DNA from: CAIKZY01 sp044374195
GTDB taxonomy: Bacteria > Actinomycetota > Actinomycetes > S36-B12
DNA: 64,000 nucleotides
Assembly (NCBI GenBank): GCA_044374195.1
Contig: JBILOY010000003.1
Span: 92,961-156,960, forward strand
Direction of reading: 5' to 3'
Shown: one piece after another, positions 41,107 through 49,768 of the stretch
Layout: each line of letters starts with the position of its first letter
Numbering within the stretch: the stretch's first letter is position 1
Made by a program: the position numbers and the translations under genes
Notes under the pieces: model-generated
What the model saw: the letters and a program-made list of their open reading frames with translations, nothing else
Database searches by the model: none
What the model was told of the DNA's origin: nothing

Positions 41107-42497
41107 GAGGTGGTGCCCGGCGGTCCGAAGAAGGTGTAGTAGTTCGGATTTCCGTCGATCATGCGCTTCACCATCAGAGCGACCTCGACAAGGTGGTAGT
41201 CGCCCCACATGACTGCCTCGCCTCTGGGGACACCATCGGGGTCCGGGCAGTAGTCCCATCCACGGGGCCGGTGGTAGACGCCGTGCAACAACAGCCCTTG
41301 GTGCTCCTCGCTCGTGGACAGATAGGGCGCCTGCAGGAGTCGCCGGACGATCGTGAGACCAGCAGAGGTATAGCGGGCGCCGTCAGAATCTCCTTGTCGA
41401 CTGAGGTAACTACCTAGGCGAAGTAGTCCTTGGGCGCCGATAGCGGCCGAGCTTGAATCCACTGGCTCATACGGGTTGAAGGGGTCAGCGGGCACATCGG
41501 CATGTCCGGGCAGGTGTACAAGTCCTGGCGCTCCCGTGTCCCAATAAGGAATGCCGTCCAACGGGCTTGAAAGGAGGTAATAGTCGCAGGCCGCTCGAGC
41601 AGCACGCAGCATGAACGCCTCGACCGCGCCCCGCCCGCCGTGGATCGCGAGTTCGTCGTCGCCCACGATCTGGAGGAACTCCAACTGCTCGGGGAATCCG
41701 GCCATGACCCAGGCGAGCCCTCGAGTCCAGGTGGTGAAGGCGGAGTAGCCCTGCTGCGTGGCGGACGTCCGGAACCGGCCGTCGGTCGTGTTGAAGACGC
41801 TCTCATGCGCCACCCGGCCCCACTCGTCGTAGATATCGCGGCCGGACCCGTAGAAGACGTTGTACTCCGCCGTGTTCCTCGCATGTTCTATTCCACGATC
41901 CAACAGTGAGATGGACTCATCATTCTCGCCCATGAGCCGATGGCCGAGATGGTGGGCGAGTGATAGGGATCGCACGGAGCGAATCGTGTCGGCGAACAGT
42001 GACTGGGGACCATTGAACGAGTGGATGTATCCGCTGCCTTCGAAGGTTCGACTCCACCGCGCCGCTTGCACCGCGCCGCTCGCCTTGAGCGCCATCTCAT
42101 AGAAACTCAACTCCCAGTCATCGTGGGGGATGCGTCCTTCCAGCATGAGGCGGCGCAGGTTGCCGTAGGTGCTCACGTTGTTAAAGCCGTGATCATGGAC
42201 GCCCGTGTGCGACACATGGGACGCCATGTGACCGAGGGTGCCCTCGCGGCCTAGATGAAGGAATTGCTCGTCGCCGGTCGCATCGAACTGGAGGATGGAC
42301 CACCCGTACTGAAATCCTTGCGTCCACTCTGTCCAGCCCTTGGACGTGTACCGGCCCTGGACCGTGAACACCGGTGCTCCGATCGCTGGGTCGTGGTCTT
42401 TGCACAGACTGGCGATCTTCCGACCGGAGACGGGCCAGAAAGCTGCCAGCGCACCCGCTAGGTCACTGGGGCTGACCGTGTCATCGATTTCCATCAT
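41103..42497 (-). CDS. GH88-type unsaturated glucuronyl hydrolase
   Basis: The 464-residue cytoplasmic (alpha/alpha)6-barrel protein has HDHGFNN (acidic residue aligned with Asp88 of the Bacillus enzyme), LFADTIRSVRSL (aligned with the catalytic Asp149 region), TWTRGLAWVMAGF, GIPYWDTGAP, DSSSAAIGAQGLL and WGDYHLVEVAL. These are the marks of unsaturated glucuronyl hydrolases, which hydrate the double bond of a 4,5-unsaturated uronic acid so the sugar opens to a keto acid. There is no signal peptide, so it acts on imported substrate. AGGAG lies upstream. No polysaccharide lyase accompanies it, so the substrate is made elsewhere or the true target is another glycoside. Confidence 0.88.
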   Translation of the reverse strand: MMEIDDTVSPSDLAGALAAFWPVSGRKIASLCKDHDPAIGAPVFTVQGRYTSKGWTEWTQGFQYGWSILQFDATGDEQFLHLGREGTLGHMASHVSHTGVHDHGFNNVSTYGNLRRLMLEGRIPHDDWELSFYEMALKASGAVQAARWSRTFEGSGYIHSFNGPQSLFADTIRSVRSLSLAHHLGHRLMGENDESISLLDRGIEHARNTAEYNVFYGSGRDIYDEWGRVAHESVFNTTDGRFRTSATQQGYSAFTTWTRGLAWVMAGFPEQLEFLQIVGDDELAIHGGRGAVEAFMLRAARAACDYYLLSSPLDGIPYWDTGAPGLVHLPGHADVPADPFNPYEPVDSSSAAIGAQGLLRLGSYLSRQGDSDGARYTSAGLTIVRRLLQAPYLSTSEEHQGLLLHGVYHRPRGWDYCPDPDGVPRGEAVMWGDYHLVEVALMVKRMIDGNPNYYTFFGPPGTTS

Positions 42498-42509
42498 TGC
42501 GAGCCGCTC

Positions 42510-43595
42510 CTATCGCAGGATCCGCGCACTGCCGCCAGCAACGACCCGCTCGAGTTCTTTGAGCGTAATCTGACTGGTGTCACCGCGCGTGGTCTGCAGC
42601 AATGCCCCGTGGGCGGTCCCGACTTTGACAGCTTGGGCGGCGTCCGCGCCGGTGAGGAATGCATAGGCGAAGCCTGATGCGAACCCGTCGCCGCCACCCA
42701 CACGGTCCTCGATCTCCATCGCATCGAACTGAGATCCGTGGTGGAAGGAGTCGGTGGCTGCCTCATAGAGGATGGCGGACCAATTGTTCACAGAGGCCGA
42801 GACCACCTCTCGAAGCGTTGTCCCTACGACAGACAGATTCGGATACGCCTGGACGACAGCGCGCACCATGTCCTTGTAGGCCTCGATGGGGAGCTCGGTC
42901 AAGCTTTCGTCGAGCCCGTCGATGTCAAAGCCAAGGACCTTCTGGAAGTCCTCCTCATTGCCGATGAGGCAGTCGATGTACTTCACGAGAGGTCGGGTGG
43001 TCTCGATGGCCGTAGCGCTGTCCCACAGGTTCGACCGGAAGTTGAGGTCGTAGGAGACGATGACGCCCGCCTCATGTGCCGCCTGCAGCGCCTCCGCGGC
43101 AACCGCGCGGGTTGACTCGCTCAGGCACGTGAAGATCCCACCGGTGTGGAGCCAGCGGACGCCCCGTCGGCCGAAGAGGTCGGACCAATCAACGACCCCG
43201 GGAGCGAGTTGGGAAGTCGGGGAGTGCCCCCGGTCGTACATCGTGACCGATGCGCGGGGTCCTGAACCAACCTCGGTAAAGTTGAGTCCCATTCGCGACC
43301 GGCGTCCGACCCCGTCGTAGGGCACGGTCACGGCCGCTGAGATGTCAACTCCGGCGGCACGGGCGTGGTTGCGTACGAGCGCACCGAGAGGATTGTCGAC
43401 TAGGCCCCCCACCCATCCAGTGCGAAGTCCAAGGCGGGCCAATGCGTACGAGACGTTGTATTCACCGCCCCCCACATGAACTTCCATCTGGGACGCGAAC
43501 TCGATGCGTCCATGCCCCGGGGGGCTCAGGCGGATCATGCATTCGCCCAGGCTTACCAGGTCGAACTCTGCGTCTTCTTCGGCTCGGATCTTCAT
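42510..43595 (-). CDS. PfkB-family sugar kinase, probable 2-keto-3-deoxygluconate kinase
   Basis: The 361-residue ribokinase-fold kinase has an N-terminal GECMIRLSPPG and HVGGGEYNVSYALARLG, and the C-terminal anion-hole motif DRVGGGDGFASGFAYAF with the catalytic aspartate. The start region resembles KdgK, and the flanking KDPG aldolase makes 2-keto-3-deoxygluconate the likely substrate, giving KDPG. ATG 43595 has AAGGAAG upstream; a frame from 43709 overlaps the SDR gene and is rejected. The gap to the upstream SDR is 20 bases and to GH88 12 bases. Confidence 0.9.
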   Translation of the reverse strand: MKIRAEEDAEFDLVSLGECMIRLSPPGHGRIEFASQMEVHVGGGEYNVSYALARLGLRTGWVGGLVDNPLGALVRNHARAAGVDISAAVTVPYDGVGRRSRMGLNFTEVGSGPRASVTMYDRGHSPTSQLAPGVVDWSDLFGRRGVRWLHTGGIFTCLSESTRAVAAEALQAAHEAGVIVSYDLNFRSNLWDSATAIETTRPLVKYIDCLIGNEEDFQKVLGFDIDGLDESLTELPIEAYKDMVRAVVQAYPNLSVVGTTLREVVSASVNNWSAILYEAATDSFHHGSQFDAMEIEDRVGGGDGFASGFAYAFLTGADAAQAVKVGTAHGALLQTTRGDTSQITLKELERVVAGGSARILR

Positions 43596-43615
43596 GTTCT
43601 TCCTTGCGCGTGGGG

Positions 43616-44341
43616 TTAGGGAGCGGTGGCGAGTTCGTAGCCGCCGTCGGCTAGCAGGACCTGCCCAGTAACAAAAGAGGACCTGCTGGAGACGAGGAAG
43701 TAGATGCACTCGGCGATCTCCATGGGCGCTGCGCCCCGGTGGAGAAGCGCCGTGGCAACCTCGTTGCGCACTCGGTCCGACCAGCCGTCGGCCATGTCTG
43801 TGAGTGTGAAGCCGGGAGCTACGGCGTTAACGCGGACGCTGGGAGCGAACTTGCGCGCGAAGCCGGTGGTGACATTGATGAGTGCAGACTTTGCCGCACC
43901 GTACGCAGCGACCTCCGCGTCGGCCATGGTGTGGAGTCCCCGGATGGACGAGACGTTCACGATGGCACCGCCGTCCTTGGCCAGCATGCCCGGCAAGACC
44001 GCCTGACAAAAGTGCACGGGCCCGAGCACGTTGATCGCGTATTGGCTGAGCCAGACTCCGTCATCGTCCTCGAGCACGTTCGACTCCACGACTGCACCGA
44101 GGCAGTTGACTAGACCATCGAAGTCGTCGCGGACACCTGTGGCATCGAGCGAGGCGAAGACGGCGGCGCGGTCGGAGCCGTCACAGGAGATGGTCGGTGC
44201 GGACAGTTCCTCGCCGAGTGCAGCAAGTGATTCTGAAAGCGTATGGCCGTGCAACACGAGTTCCCAGCCGTCACGGTAGGCAAGCCGAGCGACCTCACGC
44301 CCAATCCCTCGGGAGGCGCCTGTAACCAACATCCGGGGCAT
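43616..44341 (-). CDS. SDR-family oxidoreductase, first gene of the uronate operon
   Basis: The 241-residue SDR has TGASRGIG, a changed NNAG motif (NCLG), serine in VSSIRG and the catalytic AYGAAK. It may reduce a keto group of the uronate-derived intermediate. It is the first gene on the minus strand and divergent from the IclR gene; the ATG at 44341 is preceded by AAGGAGTGAG. An operator-like sequence TTCCACAATATGAAG lies 19 bases upstream. The lost asparagine of NNAG is uncommon and could affect stability or substrate. Confidence 0.87.
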   Translation of the reverse strand: MPRMLVTGASRGIGREVARLAYRDGWELVLHGHTLSESLAALGEELSAPTISCDGSDRAAVFASLDATGVRDDFDGLVNCLGAVVESNVLEDDDGVWLSQYAINVLGPVHFCQAVLPGMLAKDGGAIVNVSSIRGLHTMADAEVAAYGAAKSALINVTTGFARKFAPSVRVNAVAPGFTLTDMADGWSDRVRNEVATALLHRGAAPMEIAECIYFLVSSRSSFVTGQVLLADGGYELATAP

Positions 44342-44360
44342 CTCACTCCTTGCCTAGTGC

Positions 44361-44375
44361 TTCCACAATATGAAG
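44361..44375. promoter_or_regulatory. IclR-type operator half of the divergent region
   Basis: TTCCACAATATGAAG shares its first nine bases with the perfect palindrome at 44476-44490. It lies just upstream of the leftward operon, where a regulator could control it. Confidence 0.55.
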
Positions 44376-44427
44376 GCCGACTATAGCCGCGTTATCAAAC
44401 TGTGACTGCGGAAAATCGCAATAAGCA

Positions 44428-44456
44428 TTGACAGTTTTGGGTCTCACTCCGATACT
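44428..44456 (+). promoter_or_regulatory. Promoter of the IclR gene, leaderless type
   Basis: TTGACA (44428-44433), 17 bases, GATACT (44451-44456). The expected transcription start (about 44463) falls on the ATG at 44464, and no Shine-Dalgarno sequence precedes that ATG, so the mRNA is probably leaderless. Confidence 0.72.
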
Positions 44457-44463
44457 TCTCCGT

Positions 44464-45294
44464 ATGCCTGTGTCATTCCACAATGTGGAAGTTGGGGGCG
44501 CGAAGTCCGCTTATCGGCTCCTCGACATCCTCACAGATCTCGCCATTTATCCTGCGGGCGTCGGGTTGACCGACCTTGCCCTTTCCGTTGGCCTGACGCC
44601 GAGCACCGTGAGGCGCCTTCTGCTGGTTTTGTGTGATCGCGGGTTTGCTGAGCAGGATGAACTGACGCGCACATACCGCCTCGGCCCGCAGACTCGCTTA
44701 CTGGGCGGACGGCACGTTGACCGCGAGGTTCTTCGCAGCGTGTCGGCAGGGGTTCTGCGCGCCCTCCGGGATGAGTCGACTGAGACTGTGTTCTTGTCAG
44801 TACGCGAGGAGCTGGACGTGGTGTACGTCGAGTGCCTCGCTGCGATCCATCCGGTGAAGATGTACGGAGAGCCGGGAACACGCCTGCCGCTTCATGCAAC
44901 TTCCCAGGGCAAAGCGATTCTTGCCTACCTCCCAAGCATGGTGGTGGAACGCCTCACCCGGCGGATGGAATTCGAGATCTTCACCGCAGATACCATCGCG
45001 AACACATCGGGCCTGCAAGCCAGTTTGCAGCAAGTTCGCGAAGTGGGCTTCGCCACCAACTTCCAAGAGCGCGAACCGGGAGTCCTTTCGGTGGCCGCCC
45101 CCATTCTCGATCCCTCGGGTCAGGCGGTAGCAGCAGTGTGCATCGGTGCCCCGACTCTTCGGTGTACTCCGGAGAGCCTCGTCCGGGATTACGCCCCGCT
45201 GGTTATGCGGGCCGGCGAGGCGATCTCAAGGACCCTGTTCCCCCTATCGGAGGCGGGTTCACGCCTCACAAGTGAGAGGGGGAACAGGGGTTAG
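44464..45294 (+). CDS. IclR-family transcriptional regulator of the uronate/acyl-CoA cluster
   Basis: The 276-residue regulator has an N-terminal winged helix (about residues 15-75, with GLTDLALSVGLTPSTVRRLL) and a C-terminal effector domain (LPLHATSQGKAILAYLP). The ATG at 44464 is preferred: the apparent start at 44428 is actually the -35 box of its own promoter. A perfect palindrome TTCCACAATGTGGAA (44476-44490) lies in the first codons, and a half-match lies at 44361. It is placed between the leftward uronate operon and the rightward transport/acyl-CoA operon, so it probably controls both. The effector is unknown. Confidence 0.92.
   Translation: MPVSFHNVEVGGAKSAYRLLDILTDLAIYPAGVGLTDLALSVGLTPSTVRRLLLVLCDRGFAEQDELTRTYRLGPQTRLLGGRHVDREVLRSVSAGVLRALRDESTETVFLSVREELDVVYVECLAAIHPVKMYGEPGTRLPLHATSQGKAILAYLPSMVVERLTRRMEFEIFTADTIANTSGLQASLQQVREVGFATNFQEREPGVLSVAAPILDPSGQAVAAVCIGAPTLRCTPESLVRDYAPLVMRAGEAISRTLFPLSEAGSRLTSERGNRG
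44476..44490. promoter_or_regulatory. Perfect operator palindrome inside the iclR-type gene
   Basis: TTCCACAATGTGGAA is a 15-bp palindrome directly downstream of the predicted transcription start, a classic place for autorepression. It resembles sites of IclR-type regulators. Confidence 0.7.
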
Positions 45295-45350
45295 CAAAGA
45301 AACGCGTCTGTGAAGAGCTCCATTTCCTGCCAACACGAAGGGTAGTACCA

Positions 45351-46490
45351 ATGAAATTAATCGCAAAGTCGCATCGGCGACTGCTAATCGGATCGCTCGC
45401 AGTTGCCATGGTGGTTTTGACGGGGTGTAGTTCCACCAGCACTGAGGATTCCTCGGCCGCCGCACCAGATTCATCCCAGGCCGCACCTGCTGCCTCTGTG
45501 GCCGCCGCGGGCGAGTGCCCGAACAACGACGCCCGCATAGCCGAATTGGACGCGGTGCTGGCCGACAACCTGTACGTACAGGCATTCGAACAGTCCGGCA
45601 AGGAGACCACGACCAACCCGAATCCGGTCGCCGACGGTGATCCGATTAAGGTCTTCTTCTCACTCGAGGGACTCTCGCATCCCTTCCTCGTTGCCCAGCA
45701 AGACCTAGCCCAGGCGAAGGCCAAGGAACTTGGTGTCGATGTCGACGTGGTCAGCGCCAACGATGACGTCAACAAGCAGTTCAATGACATTCAGGCAGGT
45801 ATTGCCGGCGGTGCCTCGGCGATCATCATGATGCCGGCCAACACAGAGGGTCTGTCAGAGGTGCTTGCACAGGCCGAGGAGCAGAGCATCCCGTATGCGT
45901 TCACGCAAAAGGGCATGCTCGGCGTCAAGCCCATCACGCAGGTTTTGGCCCCCTATGCCGCTGAGGGCAAGGCTGTCGGTGAGTGGGTCGTAGAGCATTA
46001 CGCTGCTGAGACAGGTCCGATCAAGGTGGCCCTTATCGAGGGCATCACCGGTGACGTGTCGAGTGTGGCCCGGACTGGTTCCTTCGAGCGCGAGCTTCTG
46101 AAGGCCTGCAAGTTCGAGATCGTCGCTACTCAGCCGGGTCAGTATCGCCGAGACGCTTCTCAAGAGGCGATGGAGAGCATCATTGCAGCGAATCCCGAGG
46201 TCAATCTCGTGTTCGGTGCTAACGATGAGGGTGCCCTCGGCGCTCTCGCCGCGCTCGAGGCAGCCGGACTGTCTGACGTCGGCGTGGTTGGTATTGACGG
46301 CCAGACGACGATGTTCGATGCCATCAAGGCTGGCAAGGTTCTCGTGACGATGAAGCACAACCCGACGGCGCCTTTCGCGCTAGAGAACGTCGTGGATTAC
46401 TTGCGCGGTAAGCCGGTTCCCACCTTCGAGGTGAATCCAGGTGAGATCGTTGACGCAACCAACGTCAACGATCTTAAGCCGGCCTTCTAG
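45351..46490 (+). CDS. ABC transporter sugar-binding lipoprotein, RbsB-like
   Basis: The 379-residue binding protein of the periplasmic-binding type I (CUT2, ribose) class has a signal peptide with lipobox LTGC, a serine/alanine-rich linker, and two lobes. IMMPANTEGLSEVL and VFGANDEGALGALAALEAAG are typical. CUT2 systems usually import monosaccharides or small sugar-like molecules. It lies 56 bases after the IclR gene and 1 base before the permease, in one rightward operon. The ligand cannot be read, but pathway context suggests a small uronide. Confidence 0.92.
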   Translation: MKLIAKSHRRLLIGSLAVAMVVLTGCSSTSTEDSSAAAPDSSQAAPAASVAAAGECPNNDARIAELDAVLADNLYVQAFEQSGKETTTNPNPVADGDPIKVFFSLEGLSHPFLVAQQDLAQAKAKELGVDVDVVSANDDVNKQFNDIQAGIAGGASAIIMMPANTEGLSEVLAQAEEQSIPYAFTQKGMLGVKPITQVLAPYAAEGKAVGEWVVEHYAAETGPIKVALIEGITGDVSSVARTGSFERELLKACKFEIVATQPGQYRRDASQEAMESIIAANPEVNLVFGANDEGALGALAALEAAGLSDVGVVGIDGQTTMFDAIKAGKVLVTMKHNPTAPFALENVVDYLRGKPVPTFEVNPGEIVDATNVNDLKPAF

Positions 46491-46491
46491 A

Positions 46492-47526
46492 ATGATTCCA
46501 GAAGGTGCACCCGGTGGGGTGGCACGTAGTGCTGGGTGGCGCAATGCGCCACCCAGCACCATCTCCCCTCGCCCAAGTCTCCTGGCCCGAGTCGGTGATC
46601 TTGGCCCTGTACTGGCTCTGATAGCTGTGGCAGGACTCTACGCAATCATCGCCCCGAACTTTCTCACGGTGTTCAACCTCACGAACGTCTTGACGCAGGT
46701 GAGCATCGTCGCCATTGCTGGCGTGGGTGTGACGATGGTAATCCTCGTGGCAGGCATCGACTTGTCCGTCGGCTCTGTAATCGCACTCTCCGGCTGCCTG
46801 GCTGCCCTCACGCTGACGGACGTGGGCCAGCCGCACTCACTGACACAGGCCGCGGTGGCAGTACTCGTTGCAGTTGGGGTGGGGCTGCTGGTCGGCCTGT
46901 TCAACGGCCTCCTGGTGACGGTGGGTATGGTGCCCGCATTCATCGCGACGCTAGCGACGCTGGTGGCGGTTCGGGGCATCGCACTCCTGATCACTCAGGC
47001 AGCGCCTGTCACCATTCCCGACGGTCCTTACGTCGACATTGGTCGCGGCAAGCTAGGCCCGATCCCAATCCCCGTGATCGTGATGGGCTTCGTCTTCGCC
47101 GTCGGCTACGTCATCCTCCACCGAATGAGGATCGGGCGACGCATCTATGCCGTGGGAGGCAACCTTGAAGCGGCGCGGCTTAGCGGCGTGCGCGTCAATC
47201 GTGTTCTCCTCTTCGTCTTCGGTGCTTCGGGGCTGTGCGCGGGCATCTCAGGCGTTATCGTCTCGTCCAAGTTGGCCGGCGGGCTACCGGCCGGTGGCAA
47301 CGGCTTCGAACTCGACGTAATCGCCGCCGTCGTCGTAGGCGGCACTAGCCTCTTCGGTGGCCGCGGGCGCCTCCTTGGAACATTCGTAGGTGCCCTGCTC
47401 ATCGGAATCCTTGGAAACGGCCTCGTTCTTATGAACGTCTCGGACTACTGGCAACGCATTCTCACTGGCGCGGTAATCGTTGGCGCAGTAATCATCGACC
47501 GGGTCGTGCGAGGTCGCGCGACATGA
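46492..47526 (+). CDS. ABC transporter permease, RbsC-like
   Basis: The 344-residue permease has about eight to ten predicted membrane helices. ILVAGIDLSVGSVIALSG and VVVGGTSLFGGRGRLLGTFVGAL are the two best conserved stretches of the ribose-type branch. ATG 46492 lies one base after the binding-protein stop; the frame from 46441 would overlap that gene. It overlaps the ATPase gene by ATGA. The unusually long soluble N-terminus (about 30 residues) precedes the first helix. Confidence 0.92.
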   Translation: MIPEGAPGGVARSAGWRNAPPSTISPRPSLLARVGDLGPVLALIAVAGLYAIIAPNFLTVFNLTNVLTQVSIVAIAGVGVTMVILVAGIDLSVGSVIALSGCLAALTLTDVGQPHSLTQAAVAVLVAVGVGLLVGLFNGLLVTVGMVPAFIATLATLVAVRGIALLITQAAPVTIPDGPYVDIGRGKLGPIPIPVIVMGFVFAVGYVILHRMRIGRRIYAVGGNLEAARLSGVRVNRVLLFVFGASGLCAGISGVIVSSKLAGGLPAGGNGFELDVIAAVVVGGTSLFGGRGRLLGTFVGALLIGILGNGLVLMNVSDYWQRILTGAVIVGAVIIDRVVRGRAT

Positions 47527-49016
47527 CCTACTCGGTTGAGGCTCGCCAGATCTCCAAGCATTTCAGCGGAGCTAGAGCCCTTGAGGACGTCTCGGTCACG
47601 TTCGGCGGGGGAGAGATTCACGCACTCGTCGGGGAGAATGGTGCGGGCAAATCCACGCTGTCGAAGATTGTCGCTGGAGTTCAGATGCTGGACTCGGGAG
47701 AGTTGATCGTCAACGGCAACCCTGCCCACTTCACAAGTGCAGCAGCGGCGAACGCGGCCGGCATCACGATGGTGCATCAGGAGCTCTCCGTGATCCACAC
47801 CTTGTCTGTTGCCGAGAACGTCCTCATCGGCATCGAGCCGACCCGCAACCGGCTGATTTCTAGGTCTGCTCTTGTCGAGCGCGCGCAGGAGTATCTGACA
47901 ATGGTGGGACTGTCGGTGGATCCCAGGATCTCCGCGGGAAAACTATCCGTCGCTCACCAGCAACTGGTTGAAATTGCGCGAGCCCTGGCGCTGCACGCCT
48001 CACTCCTGATTCTCGATGAGCCAACCTCGTCGCTCGGGCAGGAGGACTCGTATCGATTGCTCTCACTGGTTCACGGTTTGCGGGACCAGGGCACTGCCAT
48101 CGTTCTCGTGAGCCATAACCTCAAGGAGGTACTTGAGACCGCCGATCGTGTCTCGGTCCTCAGGGACGGGCGCCTGGTGGCCTCGGACCTTGCGGGTGAG
48201 TTCGACGAGCACACACTCATCCGGCACATGGTCGGTCGTGATGTCGACCTGCTTTCTCACAGATCCTCCGTCGTGGCGACGGCGGGCGATGTCGCGCTGG
48301 ATGTCAAAGCTCTGTCGGCGCCAGGGGTAGAGAACGTCACGCTCCACGTCCGCGTGGGAGAGATCCTGGGTATCGCCGGCCTTGTCGGAAGTGGCCGCAG
48401 CGAAGCCCTCGCCGCGATCTACGGAGCCACACCTCGCGCCAGCGGCGAGGTAACCCTCTTTGACCGTCCGTTCAAACCAAGCTCGCCAACCGAAGCCCTG
48501 AGACGGGGCGTCGGACTGGTTCCTGAGAGTCGCAAGGATCAAGGACTCCACCTTGGACTCAGCGTGGCCCACAACATCGAACTGGCCTCCCTCGATCGAC
48601 TATCCCGAGGTCCTTGGGTACTGCGCCGTAAAGGAGAGTCTCTCTGCGAAAAGTACGTTTCCCGCCTGCGCGTGAAAACGGCTAGCACTCGCGCGCTTGT
48701 ATCGTCCCTGAGCGGCGGAAACCAGCAGAAGGTCGTCCTGGCAAAAATCCTCGCCACCGAACCGCGGGTGTTGCTTCTTGACGAGCCCACTCGGGGTATC
48801 GACGTGGGCGCCAAGGATGAGGTGCAACGACTCATCCGAGAGCTTGCGGACGATGGGATCGCCATCATCATGGTGTCGTCCGTCATCGAAGAGCTGCTCG
48901 CCTCCTGTGATCGCATCGTGGTGATGCGCAACGGAAGCACGGTTGGCGAGGTGAGTGGCCTTGATGCCAGTGAGGAGAGCCTGCTGAGCTTGGCCTTCAA
49001 GGGTGAGGCGGGATGA
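47523..49016 (+). CDS. ABC transporter ATP-binding protein, RbsA-like, two domains
   Basis: The 497-residue protein has two ABC domains. The first has Walker A GENGAGKST, signature LSVAHQQLVEIARAL and Walker B LLILDEPTSSL. The second has a degenerate A-loop GLVGSGRSEAL and a good LSGGNQQKVVLAKIL plus LLLDEPTRGIDVGA. This asymmetry is normal in the CUT2 family. It is coupled to the permease and to the following SDR by ATGA overlaps. Confidence 0.94.
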   Translation: MTYSVEARQISKHFSGARALEDVSVTFGGGEIHALVGENGAGKSTLSKIVAGVQMLDSGELIVNGNPAHFTSAAAANAAGITMVHQELSVIHTLSVAENVLIGIEPTRNRLISRSALVERAQEYLTMVGLSVDPRISAGKLSVAHQQLVEIARALALHASLLILDEPTSSLGQEDSYRLLSLVHGLRDQGTAIVLVSHNLKEVLETADRVSVLRDGRLVASDLAGEFDEHTLIRHMVGRDVDLLSHRSSVVATAGDVALDVKALSAPGVENVTLHVRVGEILGIAGLVGSGRSEALAAIYGATPRASGEVTLFDRPFKPSSPTEALRRGVGLVPESRKDQGLHLGLSVAHNIELASLDRLSRGPWVLRRKGESLCEKYVSRLRVKTASTRALVSSLSGGNQQKVVLAKILATEPRVLLLDEPTRGIDVGAKDEVQRLIRELADDGIAIIMVSSVIEELLASCDRIVVMRNGSTVGEVSGLDASEESLLSLAFKGEAG

Positions 49017-49768
49017 GCTCGGCTCTGTCCCCCGGTGCTCCTGGTGTCGCGCTCGTGACAGGCTCGACGGGAGGGATCGGGAAAGAAGTTGCGCATGTGC
49101 TGGCGAAGTGTGGCTACTCGATTGTTCTCCATCACTTCCTCCAGTTCGATGCGGCGAGCAAACTTCAGTCTGATTTAGGCCCGGACCGGGCGTTTGTCGT
49201 TCAGGCGGATCTGAGGCTTCGCGCGGAGGTCAAAGCAATGATTGACTCAGTCGAGGAGCACTACGGGCGCCTCGACGTTGTGGTCAACAACGCGGGCGTT
49301 ATGGAGCAGGCCGCATTTGAGGAGTTGACCGAGGAGATCTGGGAAAACGTCCTGAACGTTAACCTTTCGGGTCCTTACCGGGTGCTGTCGGAGGCACTTC
49401 GGTTACTTCAGAGAAGCGATCACCCATCGGTCGTCAACGTGTCCTCACAGGGTGCGTACTCGGGACTGGCGGGGGCAGTGGCTTACTCTGCCTCGAAGGC
49501 TGGCGTGCTGGGTCTCACGCGCGCTCTCGCCCGTGAGATCGGCCCGCACATTCGGGTGAATGCGATCGCACCGGGACCCATCGAAACCCCCATGACATCA
49601 GCTCACGCCACGGCCGAGTGGATTCACGAGAAGACCAGCAAACTCGTGATGGGTCGTTTCGGAACGCCGGCCGAGGTTGCGAGCGTGGTCCGATTCTTGG
49701 TTTCGGATGAAGCGTCCTTTATGACCGGCCAGACACTTTCCGTCAATGGTGGGGGGGTCATGACATGA
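49013..49768 (+). CDS. SDR-family dehydrogenase in the acyl-CoA operon
   Basis: The 251-residue SDR has TGSTGGIG, NNAG, serine in VSSQGAYS and catalytic AYSASK, a FabG-like profile. In this position it could act as a 3-hydroxyacyl-CoA dehydrogenase after the enoyl-CoA hydratase or MaoC step, or oxidise a sugar-like part. It overlaps both neighbours by ATGA. Alternative substrates cannot be excluded. Confidence 0.87.
   Translation: MSSALSPGAPGVALVTGSTGGIGKEVAHVLAKCGYSIVLHHFLQFDAASKLQSDLGPDRAFVVQADLRLRAEVKAMIDSVEEHYGRLDVVVNNAGVMEQAAFEELTEEIWENVLNVNLSGPYRVLSEALRLLQRSDHPSVVNVSSQGAYSGLAGAVAYSASKAGVLGLTRALAREIGPHIRVNAIAPGPIETPMTSAHATAEWIHEKTSKLVMGRFGTPAEVASVVRFLVSDEASFMTGQTLSVNGGGVMT

Noticed and set aside
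44428..44463. TTG at 44428 as start of the IclR gene
   Set aside because: These bases are the -35 box of a strong promoter (TTGACA-17-GATACT), so they should not be translated.
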